Source of the DNA: Deltaproteobacteria bacterium
GTDB taxonomy: Bacteria > Desulfobacterota > Desulfuromonadia > Geobacterales > Pseudopelobacteraceae
DNA length: 35,719 bases
Assembly (NCBI GenBank): GCA_016182975.1
Contig: JACPFJ010000035.1
Span: 1-35,719, forward strand
Direction of reading: 5' to 3'
Shown here in pieces: positions 1 through 8,100 of this stretch; the stretch's first letter is position 1; every line of letters begins with the position of its first letter. Below the pieces are notes generated by a model. That model did not search any database and was not told the origin of the DNA. It saw only the letters and a list, made by a program, of their open reading frames with translations. Both the position numbers and the translations under genes were made by a program.

Positions 1-17
1 TTGATTTCATCTTCCAT
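1..17 (-). CDS. Start of a minus-strand gene running off the left edge (possible transposase)
   Basis: An ATG on the minus strand at 17-15 is preceded by a strong Shine-Dalgarno sequence (GGAGG, 5 bases upstream). The visible codons read Met-Glu-Asp-Glu-Ile. Too little is present to identify the product. Its position behind the repeated terminal motif suggests the first gene of the insertion sequence. Confidence 0.45.
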
Positions 18-129
18 GAACACCTCCGACTGAATTTGGTGTTCACAGAATGACGTGGTGGTTATTCGATTGTCAGAGAACTTTGTCTACGATGTACTGG
101 CACATATTTCCGTCCACGATGTAGTGGCA
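1..129 (-). mobile_element. End of an insertion sequence, probably IS21-like (partial)
   Basis: The first 129 bases carry two copies, in the same orientation and 27 bases apart, of a 17-base motif (CTACGATGTACTGGCAC at 87-103, CCACGATGTAGTGGCAC at 114-130). They lie just upstream of a minus-strand gene start at 17. Repeated subterminal motifs of this size ahead of the first transposase gene are typical of IS21-family ends, and the element would end in the CA at 128-129 (TG on the minus strand). The transposase itself lies outside the window, so the family is inferred. Confidence 0.5.
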
Positions 130-130
130 C
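87..130. repeat. Two 17-base direct repeats at the IS end
   Basis: Copies at 87-103 and 114-130 share the core ACGATGTA-(C/G)-TGGCAC and differ at two positions. The 27-base spacing and shared orientation suggest transposase binding sites. Confidence 0.7.
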
Positions 131-199
131 TCAACAATTAGACTATAATGCCGATGATTTTGCCGTTTACCTTTTTGGTCATGCGTTTTTTTCAAAAAA

Positions 200-234
200 C
201 TCTGTGATTACTCCGTGCTCTCTGTGACTCTGTG
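200..234. repeat. Degenerate short tandem repeat, CTCTGTG units
   Basis: Units CTCTGTG, CTCCGTG, CTCTGTG and CTCTGTG start at 200, 211, 220 and 228, settling to an 8-base period. No inverted partner arm is visible nearby, unlike the similar repeats elsewhere in the window. The rest of 130-301 holds no gene that can be supported. Confidence 0.6.
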
Positions 235-303
235 GTGGAAGTGCCGTTTTTGACTAACCCAGGTAATTTACGCCGCTCGAAATACGAGTCTGCAGATGCA
301 ATG

Positions 304-337
304 AAAAGGGGGAGCGGTTTTCGCACCGCTCCCCCTT
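304..337 (-). terminator. Rho-independent terminator of the S1-domain gene
   Basis: A 13-bp perfect stem (306-318 with 325-337) and 6-base loop lie 25 bases past the stop codon of the minus-strand S1-domain gene. On the minus strand the stem is followed by a short T run. Confidence 0.85.
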
Positions 338-361
338 CGATTGCTTTATCGCTCAAGCGGG

Positions 362-1585
362 CTATTTCTTGCCCTTCTTCTCCCTGGCCAGCAGCAACTC
401 CCCCAGTGTCCCCATCCCCTTGGGCGCCGCACCCGACTGTCGTCGAAACTCGGCCAGCGTGGCCTCTTCCTCCTCGGCGGCGCGGGCCGCGCCGGCCATG
501 GCCAGGGAGAGGCGGCGGTTGGCGCGGTCGACGCTCTCCACCTTGACCTCGACGGTCTCCCCTTCCTTCAGCACCTCGCGGGGGTGGTTGATCCGCTTGC
601 CCGCACCGAGCCTTGAGATGTGGATCAGCCCATCCACCCCGTCGGCCAGGGTGACGAAGGCGCCGAAGGGGGCCAGGCGCGCCACGCTGCCGCTATGGAA
701 CGACCCTTCGGGGTACCTCTCCACCACCCGCTCCCACGGGTCGGCCAGGGTATCCTTGAGGCTGAGGGAGATCCGCTCCTTTTCCCGGTCGATGGCCTTG
801 ATCACCACCTGCACCTGCTGGCCGACGCTCAGCACGTCGCGGACATCCTTCACCCGGCTCCAGCCGATCTCGGACATGGGGATCAGCCCCTCCAGGCCGC
901 CGATATCGACAAATGCGCCGAAGTCTTGCAGGGAGGTGACCGTCCCGCTGACCGTCTGCCCCTCGCTGATGGCGGCCTGGGCCTCCTCCTTGAGGCGGCG
1001 CTGCTCCTCCTCCAGCAGGACCCGGCGGGAAACGACTATATTGCGCCCCTTTTCGCTATAGTCAGTGATCCGGAACGCCAGGCGGGTGCCGATGAGCGCC
1101 TCCGGGTTGTCGCTGCGCCGCAGCGCGATCTGGGAAAAGGGGCAGAAGGCGCGTGCCGTGCCCCCCAGTTTGATCTCGTAACCCCCCTTGATCTCCTTCT
1201 CCACCAGCCCCTCCACCGGAACGCCCGCCTGCCAGGCCTCCTCCAGTTGGGCGCTGCCCGACGCGCCGCCGCCGACCCTGGTGGTGAAGCGCATCTCTCC
1301 ATGGCTCGACGAGAGGAAATAGGCCGCGATGGTATCGCCTTCCTTTACAGTGACGTTACCGTCCAGGTCGAGAAATTCCTTCCGGTCGACGATCCCTTCC
1401 CCCTTCTGGCCGGTATCCATGAACACCCATTCGGCGCTTACTTTCAGCACCCGTCCCGTAACCTTCTGACCCGGCTCCAGCCAGCCGCTTTTCTGCTTGG
1501 AGCTCTGCTCGAACAGCTCGGCAAAGCTCTCCCCTTCGGTTTCCTCTTCCTCGTTCGTTGTTTCCAGGTCGTCGTTGTCTGTCAT
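362..1585 (-). CDS. S1 RNA-binding domain protein (ribosomal protein S1-like, four repeats)
   Basis: A 407-residue cytoplasmic protein with an acidic N-terminus (residues 1-35, mostly Glu/Asp) followed by four S1 OB-fold repeats starting near residues 38, 122, 209 and 293. The third and fourth carry the canonical signature FGAFV followed by GLI(P/H)(M/I)S. The first two are diverged. The C-terminus is Lys-rich. It probably binds single-stranded RNA and may act in translation or RNA turnover. It is shorter than the six-repeat ribosomal S1 of E. coli, so it may be an S1 paralogue rather than the ribosomal protein itself. It follows the ferredoxin gene by 56 bases on the same strand and ends at a strong terminator, so co-transcription with the Mo-enzyme genes is possible. 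No strong Shine-Dalgarno sequence is visible. Confidence 0.85.
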   Translation of the reverse strand: MTDNDDLETTNEEEETEGESFAELFEQSSKQKSGWLEPGQKVTGRVLKVSAEWVFMDTGQKGEGIVDRKEFLDLDGNVTVKEGDTIAAYFLSSSHGEMRFTTRVGGGASGSAQLEEAWQAGVPVEGLVEKEIKGGYEIKLGGTARAFCPFSQIALRRSDNPEALIGTRLAFRITDYSEKGRNIVVSRRVLLEEEQRRLKEEAQAAISEGQTVSGTVTSLQDFGAFVDIGGLEGLIPMSEIGWSRVKDVRDVLSVGQQVQVVIKAIDREKERISLSLKDTLADPWERVVERYPEGSFHSGSVARLAPFGAFVTLADGVDGLIHISRLGAGKRINHPREVLKEGETVEVKVESVDRANRRLSLAMAGAARAAEEEEATLAEFRRQSGAAPKGMGTLGELLLAREKKGKK

Positions 1586-1641
1586 GGCTCTTTCGGTCCC
1601 TTGTTAGTGTATTTATTTTCCTTGTCGTCGAAACAGTGGTC

Positions 1642-2088
1642 TCAGGTCTCGATGAGGTGGATGCAGTGGCCCAGGCAGACGTTGTCCGCGCACGCCGGCA
1701 GGAGGCCCCTGTCCAGGCGGTGGTGGCACAGGTTGCACTTTACCGCGACGCCCGCCGCCTCGTCGAAGGAGATTGCGTCATAGGGGCAGGCCGCGATGCA
1801 CGCGCGGCATCCCGAGCATGTGTCCCGCTCCAGAACCACTACGGCGTCCGTACGCCTGGAGATCGCGTCCGCCGGACAGGCAGCCGCACAGGCCGGCTCC
1901 TGGCAGTGCCGGCAGCGGTTGGCGCGGAAGACGAAGTGCCAGCGGCCATCGTTCCGGTGCGGCCCGTCTTCGCTGATCCGGATGAGCCGAACGCCGTCGG
2001 GCGCACGGTTCTCCTGCTTGCACGCCACCTCGCAGGCCTTGCAGCCCCAGCACTTTTCCTCTTCCACCTTCAGGGCAAATTGTCTCAT
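1642..2088 (-). CDS. Four-cluster [4Fe-4S] ferredoxin-type electron-transfer subunit
   Basis: A 148-residue protein of the DmsB/PhsB/FdhB class. Four cysteine clusters are visible: CWGCKACEVAC near residue 13, CRHCQEPACAAAC near 59, CSGCRACIAAC near 92, and a C-terminal group CNLC plus CADNVCLGHC. This arrangement normally binds four cubane clusters that pass electrons to or from a molybdopterin catalytic subunit. The start codon overlaps the stop of the upstream catalytic gene by 4 bases, which indicates translational coupling and a heterodimer. There is no C-terminal transmembrane anchor and no membrane-subunit gene nearby, so the complex is probably soluble in the cytoplasm. The physiological partner is unknown. 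Confidence 0.92.
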   Translation of the reverse strand: MRQFALKVEEEKCWGCKACEVACKQENRAPDGVRLIRISEDGPHRNDGRWHFVFRANRCRHCQEPACAAACPADAISRRTDAVVVLERDTCSGCRACIAACPYDAISFDEAAGVAVKCNLCHHRLDRGLLPACADNVCLGHCIHLIET

Positions 2089-4244
2089 CGCGTCCTCCCG
2101 GCGTCCTCGGGCGTAATGCTGCAGAGCAGGCTCCGGATGTGGTTCGCTCCCATGGCGGGGTCGCAGGCTTCAAAGGAGTCGTCGGTGAGGATGTTCACGT
2201 TCGATTCCGCCCAGCCGTGGCCGGGATCTGCTTTCTCGGGGAACCACAGGGCATGCTGGGCCGCAACGACCGTGGGGTCGATGCCGATCGTGAGTTTGGC
2301 GCGCTGCCGGATCTTCCCGCGCAGCGACTCGATCACGACCCAGTCGCCGTCACGGATTCCCTCCTTTGCCGCCGTATCGGGGTGGATCTCGACGACCGGG
2401 TCGCGATGGAGTTCCCTGGTCCAGGGGAGCTGCAGGTTCTCGGCGTGGAAGAAGCCGGGCTGACGCGCCCCGGTGATCAGCGTGTAGGGAAATGCGGCAT
2501 GTACCGCCGGGGTTCTCACGGGACTCTCCGGCGGCTCGTGAAACTGGGGGAGGGGGTCGTAGCCCCATTTTTCGAGGAGCGTGGAGTAGAGCTCCATCTT
2601 GCGCGTCGGCGTGGAAAATCCCTTTTCCCGGTACTTGTAGTAGCTCACCGGTCCCCGGACGCGGTCCTGCTCCTTGAACTCCTGCCACTTGATACCCATG
2701 GGTTCCAGGATGTAGTCGAGACCTCCCTCGAAATCGTTCCACCACTGCTCGCCCTGCCCGATCCGGTGGGCCAGGTCGTTCAGCATCTCGTGGTCGGAGC
2801 GGCACTCCCCGATCTGGACCACCTTGCGGCGGGTGAGGAGCCAGCCGTGGCGTTTCCAGAAGTCGCCCAGGTAATCCATTTCCAGCCAGGTGGCCGCCGG
2901 AAGCACGATGTCGGCGAGCTCGGCCGTGGGGGTGAGGAAGAAGTCCGCCACCGCCATGAACTCCACCTTTTCCAGGGCCCGGTGGACCTCCTTGGCGTTG
3001 GCCCTGGTCATGAGGGGGTTGGAGCTGATGAAGAAGAGCATCTTCACCGGATACGGTTTTTCGTCGATGATCGCGTCCCAGACGCTCTTGGGGTTGATGA
3101 TTCCGAAGTTGCCGGCCAGCCGGAAGCGTTCGCCTCCCAGGCGCTTGGCCGCCTGCTCCCCGGAGAGGGCCTTGTGGGCGCCGAATTCGGCGACGTTGCG
3201 GATCTTGGGGGTCTTGAAGAGCACCTGGCCGCCGGGGACGTCGAGGTTTCCGGTGATCCCCATCAGCGCCATGAGCGCCCGGTTGTTGTCGGCGCAGGTG
3301 ACCTGCTGCTCGATGGCGACGCCCCACTGGATCACACCCGGCTTGACCGTGGCGTAGAGGCGGGCCGCCTCGGCGATCTTCTCCCTGGGGACTCCGGTGA
3401 TAGACTCCACCCGCTCCAGGGGATACTCGCCCACCCGCTCGACGAACGGCTCCCAGCCGTGGACGTAGTTGTCCACGAATTCCTTGTCGTAGAGCTTCTC
3501 CCCGACGATCACGTTCGCCATGCCGAGGGCCAGCGCGGTGTCGGTGCCGGGCCGGAGCTGGAGCCACACGTCCGCCCTGGCCGCGGCGCGGGTCAGCCTC
3601 GGGTCCACGACGATGAGCTTGGCGCCGGCGTTCAGAGCCTGTGAGAAGGGCTCGCCCTTGTAGCAGTCGGGGTTCGAGATGACGATGTTGTTGCCCCACA
3701 CCATGATGCATTTGGGGTTGTTCTCGTAGTCGGCGATGGGATTGGAGCCGCAGGTGATGATGCTCGTCGAGATTCGCGGTCCGTAGCAGAAGTGGCCGGC
3801 CGTGAGCACATTGGGGCTTCCGAAATAATTGGAGATGCGGTAGATGGCGGCCTCGTTCTCCCGGCCGGTGCCGTAACCCAGGACGACCGATTCGGCACCG
3901 AACTCGGCCTTGTAGCGGAGCATCCGCTCGGCGATGGTGTCCAGGGCCTCGTCCCAGGTTATCCTCTGCCACTTCCCGCTCCCTTTAGGTCCGATGCGCT
4001 TCACCGGGTGAGTGAGTCGGTCCGGATGGTAGACGAGTTGGGTCGATGCGAGGCCTTTGCTGCACAGGGTGCCGTGATTGATGGGGCAGTCGGGGTCGCC
4101 GGCTATCTTCGCCACCTTGCCCTCCTTCACGTAGACCAGCACACCGCACCCACCGTGGCACATGCGGCAGTGGCTCCTGACCACCTGGTCATAGCCGTAG
4201 ACTTCCATTTCACGGGCCGTGTTCGAGTACTGAAAATCGGACAT
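2085..4244 (-). CDS. Molybdopterin (Mo or W bis-MGD) oxidoreductase, catalytic subunit
   Basis: A 719-residue member of the DMSO reductase/acetylene hydratase superfamily. Counted from an upstream GTG at 4268, the N-terminal [4Fe-4S] ligands are Cys34, Cys37, Cys41 and Cys69. The molybdopterin core follows, and the C-terminal dinucleotide-binding domain begins near residue 610. The likely metal ligand is Cys161 in GHFCYGPR, at the position corresponding to Cys141 of acetylene hydratase; there is no selenocysteine codon. I chose the ATG at 4244 over the GTG at 4268 because AGGGAG lies about 8 bases before it. There is no twin-arginine signal, so it should be cytoplasmic. Overall it recalls acetylene hydratase and polysulfide/thiosulfate reductase catalytic chains, but the coupled ferredoxin gene points to a redox enzyme. 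The substrate cannot be assigned. Confidence 0.93.
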   Translation of the reverse strand: MSDFQYSNTAREMEVYGYDQVVRSHCRMCHGGCGVLVYVKEGKVAKIAGDPDCPINHGTLCSKGLASTQLVYHPDRLTHPVKRIGPKGSGKWQRITWDEALDTIAERMLRYKAEFGAESVVLGYGTGRENEAAIYRISNYFGSPNVLTAGHFCYGPRISTSIITCGSNPIADYENNPKCIMVWGNNIVISNPDCYKGEPFSQALNAGAKLIVVDPRLTRAAARADVWLQLRPGTDTALALGMANVIVGEKLYDKEFVDNYVHGWEPFVERVGEYPLERVESITGVPREKIAEAARLYATVKPGVIQWGVAIEQQVTCADNNRALMALMGITGNLDVPGGQVLFKTPKIRNVAEFGAHKALSGEQAAKRLGGERFRLAGNFGIINPKSVWDAIIDEKPYPVKMLFFISSNPLMTRANAKEVHRALEKVEFMAVADFFLTPTAELADIVLPAATWLEMDYLGDFWKRHGWLLTRRKVVQIGECRSDHEMLNDLAHRIGQGEQWWNDFEGGLDYILEPMGIKWQEFKEQDRVRGPVSYYKYREKGFSTPTRKMELYSTLLEKWGYDPLPQFHEPPESPVRTPAVHAAFPYTLITGARQPGFFHAENLQLPWTRELHRDPVVEIHPDTAAKEGIRDGDWVVIESLRGKIRQRAKLTIGIDPTVVAAQHALWFPEKADPGHGWAESNVNILTDDSFEACDPAMGANHIRSLLCSITPEDAGRTR

Positions 4245-4301
4245 CTCTGTTCTCCCTAGCAGGACCACCCCCCCGGGGGCAGGACATGCAATTAAATAAT
4301 G

Positions 4302-4337
4302 AAAAACAGCCCCCGCCGCATGCTGCCGGGGGCTGTT
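4302..4337 (-). terminator. Rho-independent terminator of the fumarase gene
   Basis: An 11-bp perfect stem (4305-4315 with 4327-4337) begins 12 bases past the fumarase stop codon. On the minus strand it is followed by TTTTT. Confidence 0.9.
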
Positions 4338-4348
4338 CGTTTCAGCGA

Positions 4349-5974
4349 TTACAGCCCGAGCTGTTTGAAGAAGTCGTTCCCCTTGTCATCCACCAGGATG
4401 AAAGCAGGGAAGTTCTCCACCTCGATCCTCCAGACCGCCTCCATCCCCAGTTCCGGGAAGTCGATGCACTCGACCTTCTTGATGTTCTCCTCGGCCAGGA
4501 CCGCAGCCGGGCCGCCGATGGAGCCGAGGTAGAAACCGCCGTATTTCTTGCAGGCGTCGGTAACCTGCTGGCTGCGGTTGCCCTTGGCGATCATGATCAG
4601 CGAACCCCCCTTGGACTGGAGCTCGTCCACGTAGGAGTCCATGCGGCCGGCGGTGGTGGGGCCGAAGGAGCCGGATGCCTTGCCGGGCGGCGTCTTGGCC
4701 GGGCCGGCATAGTAGATCGGGTGGTTGAGCAGGTATTCGGGGAGCGGTTTGCCGCTGTCGAGGATCTCCTTGAACTTGGCATGGGCGATGTCGCGGCCGA
4801 CCACGATGGTGCCGGTCAGCAGGAGCGGGGTGGAGACCGGGTGCTTGGTCAGCTCGGCCAGGATCTCCTTCATCGGCCGGTTGAGGTCGATCCTGACGCC
4901 GTGCTCGTGCTTGCCGCGGTACTGTGCGGGGATCAGGCGGCCGGGGTTGCGGTCCATCTCCTCCACGAACAGACCCTGCTTGGTGATCTTGGCCTTGATG
5001 TTGCGGTCGGCCGAGCAGGATACCGCCATGCCGACCGGACAGGAGGCGCCGTGTCGCGGCAGGCGGATGACGCGCACGTCGTGGGCGAAGTACTTGCCGC
5101 CGAACTGGGCGCCGATGCCGAGCTTCTGGGCCGCTTCCAAGAGCCTGTTCTCCAGCTCCAGGTCGCGGAAGGCCTGGCCGTACTCGTTACCCTCGGTGGG
5201 CAGGCCGTCCAGTTCCTTGGCGGTGGCCAGCTTGACCGCTTTCATGCAGGCGTCGGCCGAGGTGCCGCCGATGACGAAGGCGATGTGGTAGGGGGGGCAG
5301 GCGGCGGTGCCGAGGTATTTCATCTTCTCGATCAGGTATTTTTCCAGCTTCTCCGGTGTCAAGAGGGCCTTGGTCTCCTGGTAGAGCATGGTCTTGTTGG
5401 CCGAACCTCCCCCCTTGGCCATGAAGAGGAACTTGTAGTAGTCGCCTTCGGTGGCCAGGATATCGATCTGGGCCGGCAGGTTGGTGCCGGTGTTCTTCTC
5501 GTCGTACATGTTGAGGGCCACGGTCTGGGAGTAGCGCAGGTTCTCCTCGGTGTAGGTCTTGTAGACCCCCTTGGAGAGCCACTCCTCGTCCTTGACGCCG
5601 GTCCAGACCTGCTGTCCCTTCTTGGCCAGCACCGTGGCGGTACCGGTGTCCTGGCAGACGGGGAGCTCGAAGTTGGCGGCGATCTCGGCGTTCCTCAGGA
5701 AGGCCAGCGCCACCCCCTTGTCGTTCTGGGACGCCTCCGGATCGGAGAGGATCTTGGCCACCTGCTCGTTGTGGGCCGGGCGCAGCAGGAAGGAGACGTC
5801 CCGCATGGCCTCGTTGGCCAGGATGGAGAGCGCCTCGGGGCAGACCCGCAGGACCGGTTTGCCGGCGAACTCGCCGACCTCGACATACTTCTCGGAGCCT
5901 TCGATCTTGCGGTACTGGGTCTCATCCTTGGCGATGGGGAACGGGTCCTGATAGTGAAATTCGGGGGTTGCCAT
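4349..5974 (-). CDS. fumA: Fumarate hydratase, class I ([4Fe-4S], one-piece)
   Basis: A 541-residue protein of normal length for single-chain class I fumarases, with the alpha (residues 1-330) and beta (about 340-541) parts fused. It interconverts fumarate and malate in the TCA cycle using an oxygen-sensitive cubane cluster. The cluster ligands are Cys107 (PVCQDTGT), Cys226 (GTAACPP) and Cys320, with the same spacings (119 and 94) as Cys105/224/318 of E. coli FumA. The beta part contains [11 protein letters not shown]. The start has a clear AAAGGAG about 9 bases upstream. It is monocistronic, with its own terminator and a candidate promoter about 100 bases upstream. Confidence 0.97.
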   Translation of the reverse strand: MATPEFHYQDPFPIAKDETQYRKIEGSEKYVEVGEFAGKPVLRVCPEALSILANEAMRDVSFLLRPAHNEQVAKILSDPEASQNDKGVALAFLRNAEIAANFELPVCQDTGTATVLAKKGQQVWTGVKDEEWLSKGVYKTYTEENLRYSQTVALNMYDEKNTGTNLPAQIDILATEGDYYKFLFMAKGGGSANKTMLYQETKALLTPEKLEKYLIEKMKYLGTAACPPYHIAFVIGGTSADACMKAVKLATAKELDGLPTEGNEYGQAFRDLELENRLLEAAQKLGIGAQFGGKYFAHDVRVIRLPRHGASCPVGMAVSCSADRNIKAKITKQGLFVEEMDRNPGRLIPAQYRGKHEHGVRIDLNRPMKEILAELTKHPVSTPLLLTGTIVVGRDIAHAKFKEILDSGKPLPEYLLNHPIYYAGPAKTPPGKASGSFGPTTAGRMDSYVDELQSKGGSLIMIAKGNRSQQVTDACKKYGGFYLGSIGGPAAVLAEENIKKVECIDFPELGMEAVWRIEVENFPAFILVDDKGNDFFKQLGL

Positions 5975-6076
5975 GTGTAGTTACTCCTTTCGGGATAAAT
6001 TCGCTTACCACATAGGTCTATCGATGCGAAGCAATTAATGGACTTGTCGCGAGGGATTGTGTATACGGATTCAGGC

Positions 6077-6105
6077 ATACTAGTGAAAAACGCGGCATTT
6101 GTCGA
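6077..6105 (-). promoter_or_regulatory. Candidate promoter of the fumarase gene
   Basis: On the minus strand, TCGACA and TAGTAT are separated by 17 bases, giving a leader of about 100 bases before the fumarase start. The rest of the divergent spacer 5975-6263 holds no gene; no convincing -35/-10 pair was found for cysE. Confidence 0.4.
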
Positions 6106-6263
6106 GAGTGAAGTTCCGGTAGGCAAATTGATTAGTGTTCATCCGTAAGCTCCGGATGCGACAGCGGCAGTTTTTGATTCGGAAACTGATTAGAATTTGA
6201 CACGTTTGACGGGGTATGATACCTGTAGAACCACGGTTTATGATGATTTTTAAGGAGCTTACC

Positions 6264-6944
6264 ATGTTCAAGAACCTCCGTGAGGATATAAATTCGGTCT
6301 TCGAACGCGACCCGGCCGCCCGCAACGTAATGGAGATCATCTTCTGCTACCCCGGACTGCACGCCCTGTGGATCTACCGCGTTGCCCACTGGTTCTGGGT
6401 GAACGAGTTCTACTTCCTGGGCCGCTTCATATCTCACTGGGGCCGTTTCCTGACCGGTATCGAGATCCACCCCGGCGCCAGGATCGGCCGCAAGTTCTTC
6501 ATCGACCATGGCATGGGGGTTGTGATCGGCGAGACGGCCGAGATTGGCGACAACGTCACCATGTACCATGGCGTGACCCTGGGGGGGGTGACCTGGGATA
6601 AGGTCAAGCGCCACCCGACCCTGGAGGACAACGTGGTGATCGGTTCGGGCGCCAAGGTATTGGGGCCGTTCACGGTAGGCAAGGGGGCCAAGATCGGCTC
6701 CAATTCCGTGGTGGTCAAGGCGGTGCCGGAAAACGCCACGGTGGTGGGCATTCCCGGCCGGATGGTCATGGAGCAGGAAAAGCGGAAAGAGGACCGTCCC
6801 GATCTGCAGCACGGCCAACTGCCAGATCCGGAGGCCAAGGCCATTGCCTGCCTGTTCGACCAGATCCGCGAGCTGGAGCGGAAGTACACGGCTCTGGCTC
6901 AGGAGCACGAGGAGTTGAAGAAACAACTAGCCGCTAGCCGCTAG
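6264..6944 (+). CDS. cysE: Serine O-acetyltransferase
   Basis: A 226-residue enzyme that acetylates L-serine with acetyl-CoA to give O-acetylserine, the precursor of cysteine. It is the short bacterial form. An N-terminal helical part (residues 1-65) is followed by a left-handed beta-helix of hexapeptide repeats (about 66-175) containing the catalytic Asp81-His82 in [13 protein letters not shown] and the TLGG motif. The C-terminal 40 residues are charged and probably coiled coil. I chose the ATG at 6264 because AAGGAG sits 9 bases upstream; an in-frame start at 6216 lacks one. The stop codon lies inside a small heptad repeat. Confidence 0.95.
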   Translation: MFKNLREDINSVFERDPAARNVMEIIFCYPGLHALWIYRVAHWFWVNEFYFLGRFISHWGRFLTGIEIHPGARIGRKFFIDHGMGVVIGETAEIGDNVTMYHGVTLGGVTWDKVKRHPTLEDNVVIGSGAKVLGPFTVGKGAKIGSNSVVVKAVPENATVVGIPGRMVMEQEKRKEDRPDLQHGQLPDPEAKAIACLFDQIRELERKYTALAQEHEELKKQLAASR

Positions 6945-6948
6945 TTGT
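6923..6948. repeat. Small heptad repeat with inverted ends
   Basis: CTAGCCG, CTAGCCG and CTAGTTG follow one another at 6927, 6934 and 6941. The ends (ACAACTAG and CTAGTTGT) are perfectly complementary, so an 8-bp hairpin can form. It spans the cysE stop codon and may act as a weak transcript end, though it has no T run. Confidence 0.6.
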
Positions 6949-6962
6949 CAGGAATCACAAGC

Positions 6963-6991
6963 TTGACGCCTTACCCCAATTCTGCCATATT
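6963..6991 (+). promoter_or_regulatory. lpxC promoter placing the transcript start at the start codon
   Basis: TTGACG (6963-6968) and CATATT (6986-6991) are separated by 17 bases. A start about 7 bases past the -10 would fall on the A of the lpxC ATG at 6998. No Shine-Dalgarno sequence precedes that ATG, so the message may be leaderless. Confidence 0.5.
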
Positions 6992-6997
6992 CCCCCT

Positions 6998-7825
6998 ATG
7001 ATCAAACGCCAGACAACCATAAACCGCATCTTCAAGATTGCCGGCATCGGCCTTCATACGGGCCGCGAGGTCACCCTCGAATTCCTCCCCCGCCGCGAGT
7101 TCGGCATCGCCTTCGTACACAACGGCTGCACCATCCCGGCCCGCTATGACATGGTGGCCGACACGCGTCTCTCTACCCAGATCGCTGCCAACGGTTCATC
7201 AGTGGCCACAATAGAGCACCTGATGGCGGCCTTCTATTTCTCCGGCATCACCAACTGCCTGGTCTATATCGACGGCCCCGAGGTGCCCATCCTGGACGGT
7301 TCGGCCTGGGAGTTCTACCAGGGGATGTGGAAGGCGGGGGTCTACGAGTTCCCCGAGTCGGCGGTTTACATGAAGGTGCTGCGTCCGGTCGAGGTCAGGC
7401 ATAACGACGCCTGGGTGCGGGTCAAGCCGCTCAACACCCTGGACATCACCATGACCATCGATTTTCGCCAGCCGGTAGGGCGGCAGAAGAAGCGGGTTGC
7501 CGATGTGGAAAACGCCTTCTCGATCATCAACTCGCGCACCTTTACCCTGCTGGAAGAGATCGAGGCCATCAAGAAGGCCGGCCTGGCCAAGGGAGGCTCG
7601 CTGGACAACGCGGTGGTGATCGGCATGGATGACGTGATCAATCCCCACGGCCTGCGCTACAAGAAAGAGCTGGTCAACCACAAGATCCTCGACCTGATCG
7701 GCGATTTTTACACCAGCGGTTATCGCATCCTCGGCAAGGTGGAGGCCAACAAGACCGGCCATTACCTCAATAACCTGCTGCTGAGAGAGATATTCTCTGA
7801 CCCCGCCAATTACTCCATTTACTGA
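6998..7825 (+). CDS. lpxC: UDP-3-O-acyl-N-acetylglucosamine deacetylase
   Basis: A 275-residue zinc hydrolase catalysing the committed step of lipid A synthesis in the cytoplasm. The zinc ligands are His74 (in IEHLMAA), His228 and Asp232 (in NHKILDLIGD). Glu73 is the catalytic base and His255 (KTGHYLNN) the second catalytic residue; these match E. coli Glu78, His79, His238, Asp242 and His265. It is about 30 residues shorter than E. coli LpxC but both domains are complete. The N-terminus (MIKRQTT, then GIGLHTGREV) aligns from the first residue, so the start is secure despite the absence of a ribosome-binding site. It stands alone here rather than in the usual lpx or mur-fts clusters. Confidence 0.95.
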   Translation: MIKRQTTINRIFKIAGIGLHTGREVTLEFLPRREFGIAFVHNGCTIPARYDMVADTRLSTQIAANGSSVATIEHLMAAFYFSGITNCLVYIDGPEVPILDGSAWEFYQGMWKAGVYEFPESAVYMKVLRPVEVRHNDAWVRVKPLNTLDITMTIDFRQPVGRQKKRVADVENAFSIINSRTFTLLEEIEAIKKAGLAKGGSLDNAVVIGMDDVINPHGLRYKKELVNHKILDLIGDFYTSGYRILGKVEANKTGHYLNNLLLREIFSDPANYSIY

Positions 7826-7913
7826 AGTCTCCTCCACACACAATCCTGCTGGGAATCACCCGCCAGACCAAAGCGAACCGTCTCAATGCACGGGAGATGC
7901 GCGAGAAAAAATT

Positions 7914-8081
7914 GCCTGGATTTAGATTGATATAATGTAGAACGCCATTCTGAATTAATTAAATGGCGCTTAACATGTCTCGGGGCGAGGATGAGGGTCG
8001 GGGAAAACAGCCGCCAGGATTAAAGCAGATCTGATGTATAACACCATTCTGAATAAATTAATTGACGTTTAATATGCATCT
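7914..8081 (+). repeat. Imperfect direct duplication of a promoter region
   Basis: Two copies of about 67-69 bases (7914-7980 and 8013-8081) lie 99 bases apart in the same orientation. The best-conserved core is CCATTCTGAAT, then an AATTAA-type stretch, then a TTAA(C/T)ATG block. The second copy contains TTGACG and serves as the riboswitch promoter. The first reads AAATGGCG there and has lost the -35. In the first copy CGCCATT and AATGGCG also form a dyad. Confidence 0.7.
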
Positions 8082-8089
8082 GTTATAGA
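8062..8089 (+). promoter_or_regulatory. Promoter of the riboswitch-kinase transcript
   Basis: TTGACG (8062-8067) and TATAGA (8084-8089) are separated by 16 bases. The predicted start near 8096 falls just before the riboswitch aptamer. Confidence 0.65.
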
Positions 8090-8100
8090 AATTTGTATAT

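Noticed and set aside
2139-3644. Plus-strand frame of 501 codons inside the Mo-enzyme gene
   Set aside because: Antisense shadow of a conserved catalytic subunit; composition is Gly/Val/Leu-rich without any domain.
3780-3800. Selenocysteine in the Mo enzyme
   Set aside because: The metal-ligand position is an ordinary Cys codon and no in-frame TGA is present.
4286-5980. Long plus-strand reading frame (564 codons) antisense to fumarase
   Set aside because: It mirrors the GC-rich codon pattern of a fully conserved fumarase on the other strand and shows no family features.
6197-6220. cysE promoter TTGACA with TATGAT
   Set aside because: The spacing is only 12 bases, too short for a sigma-70 promoter.
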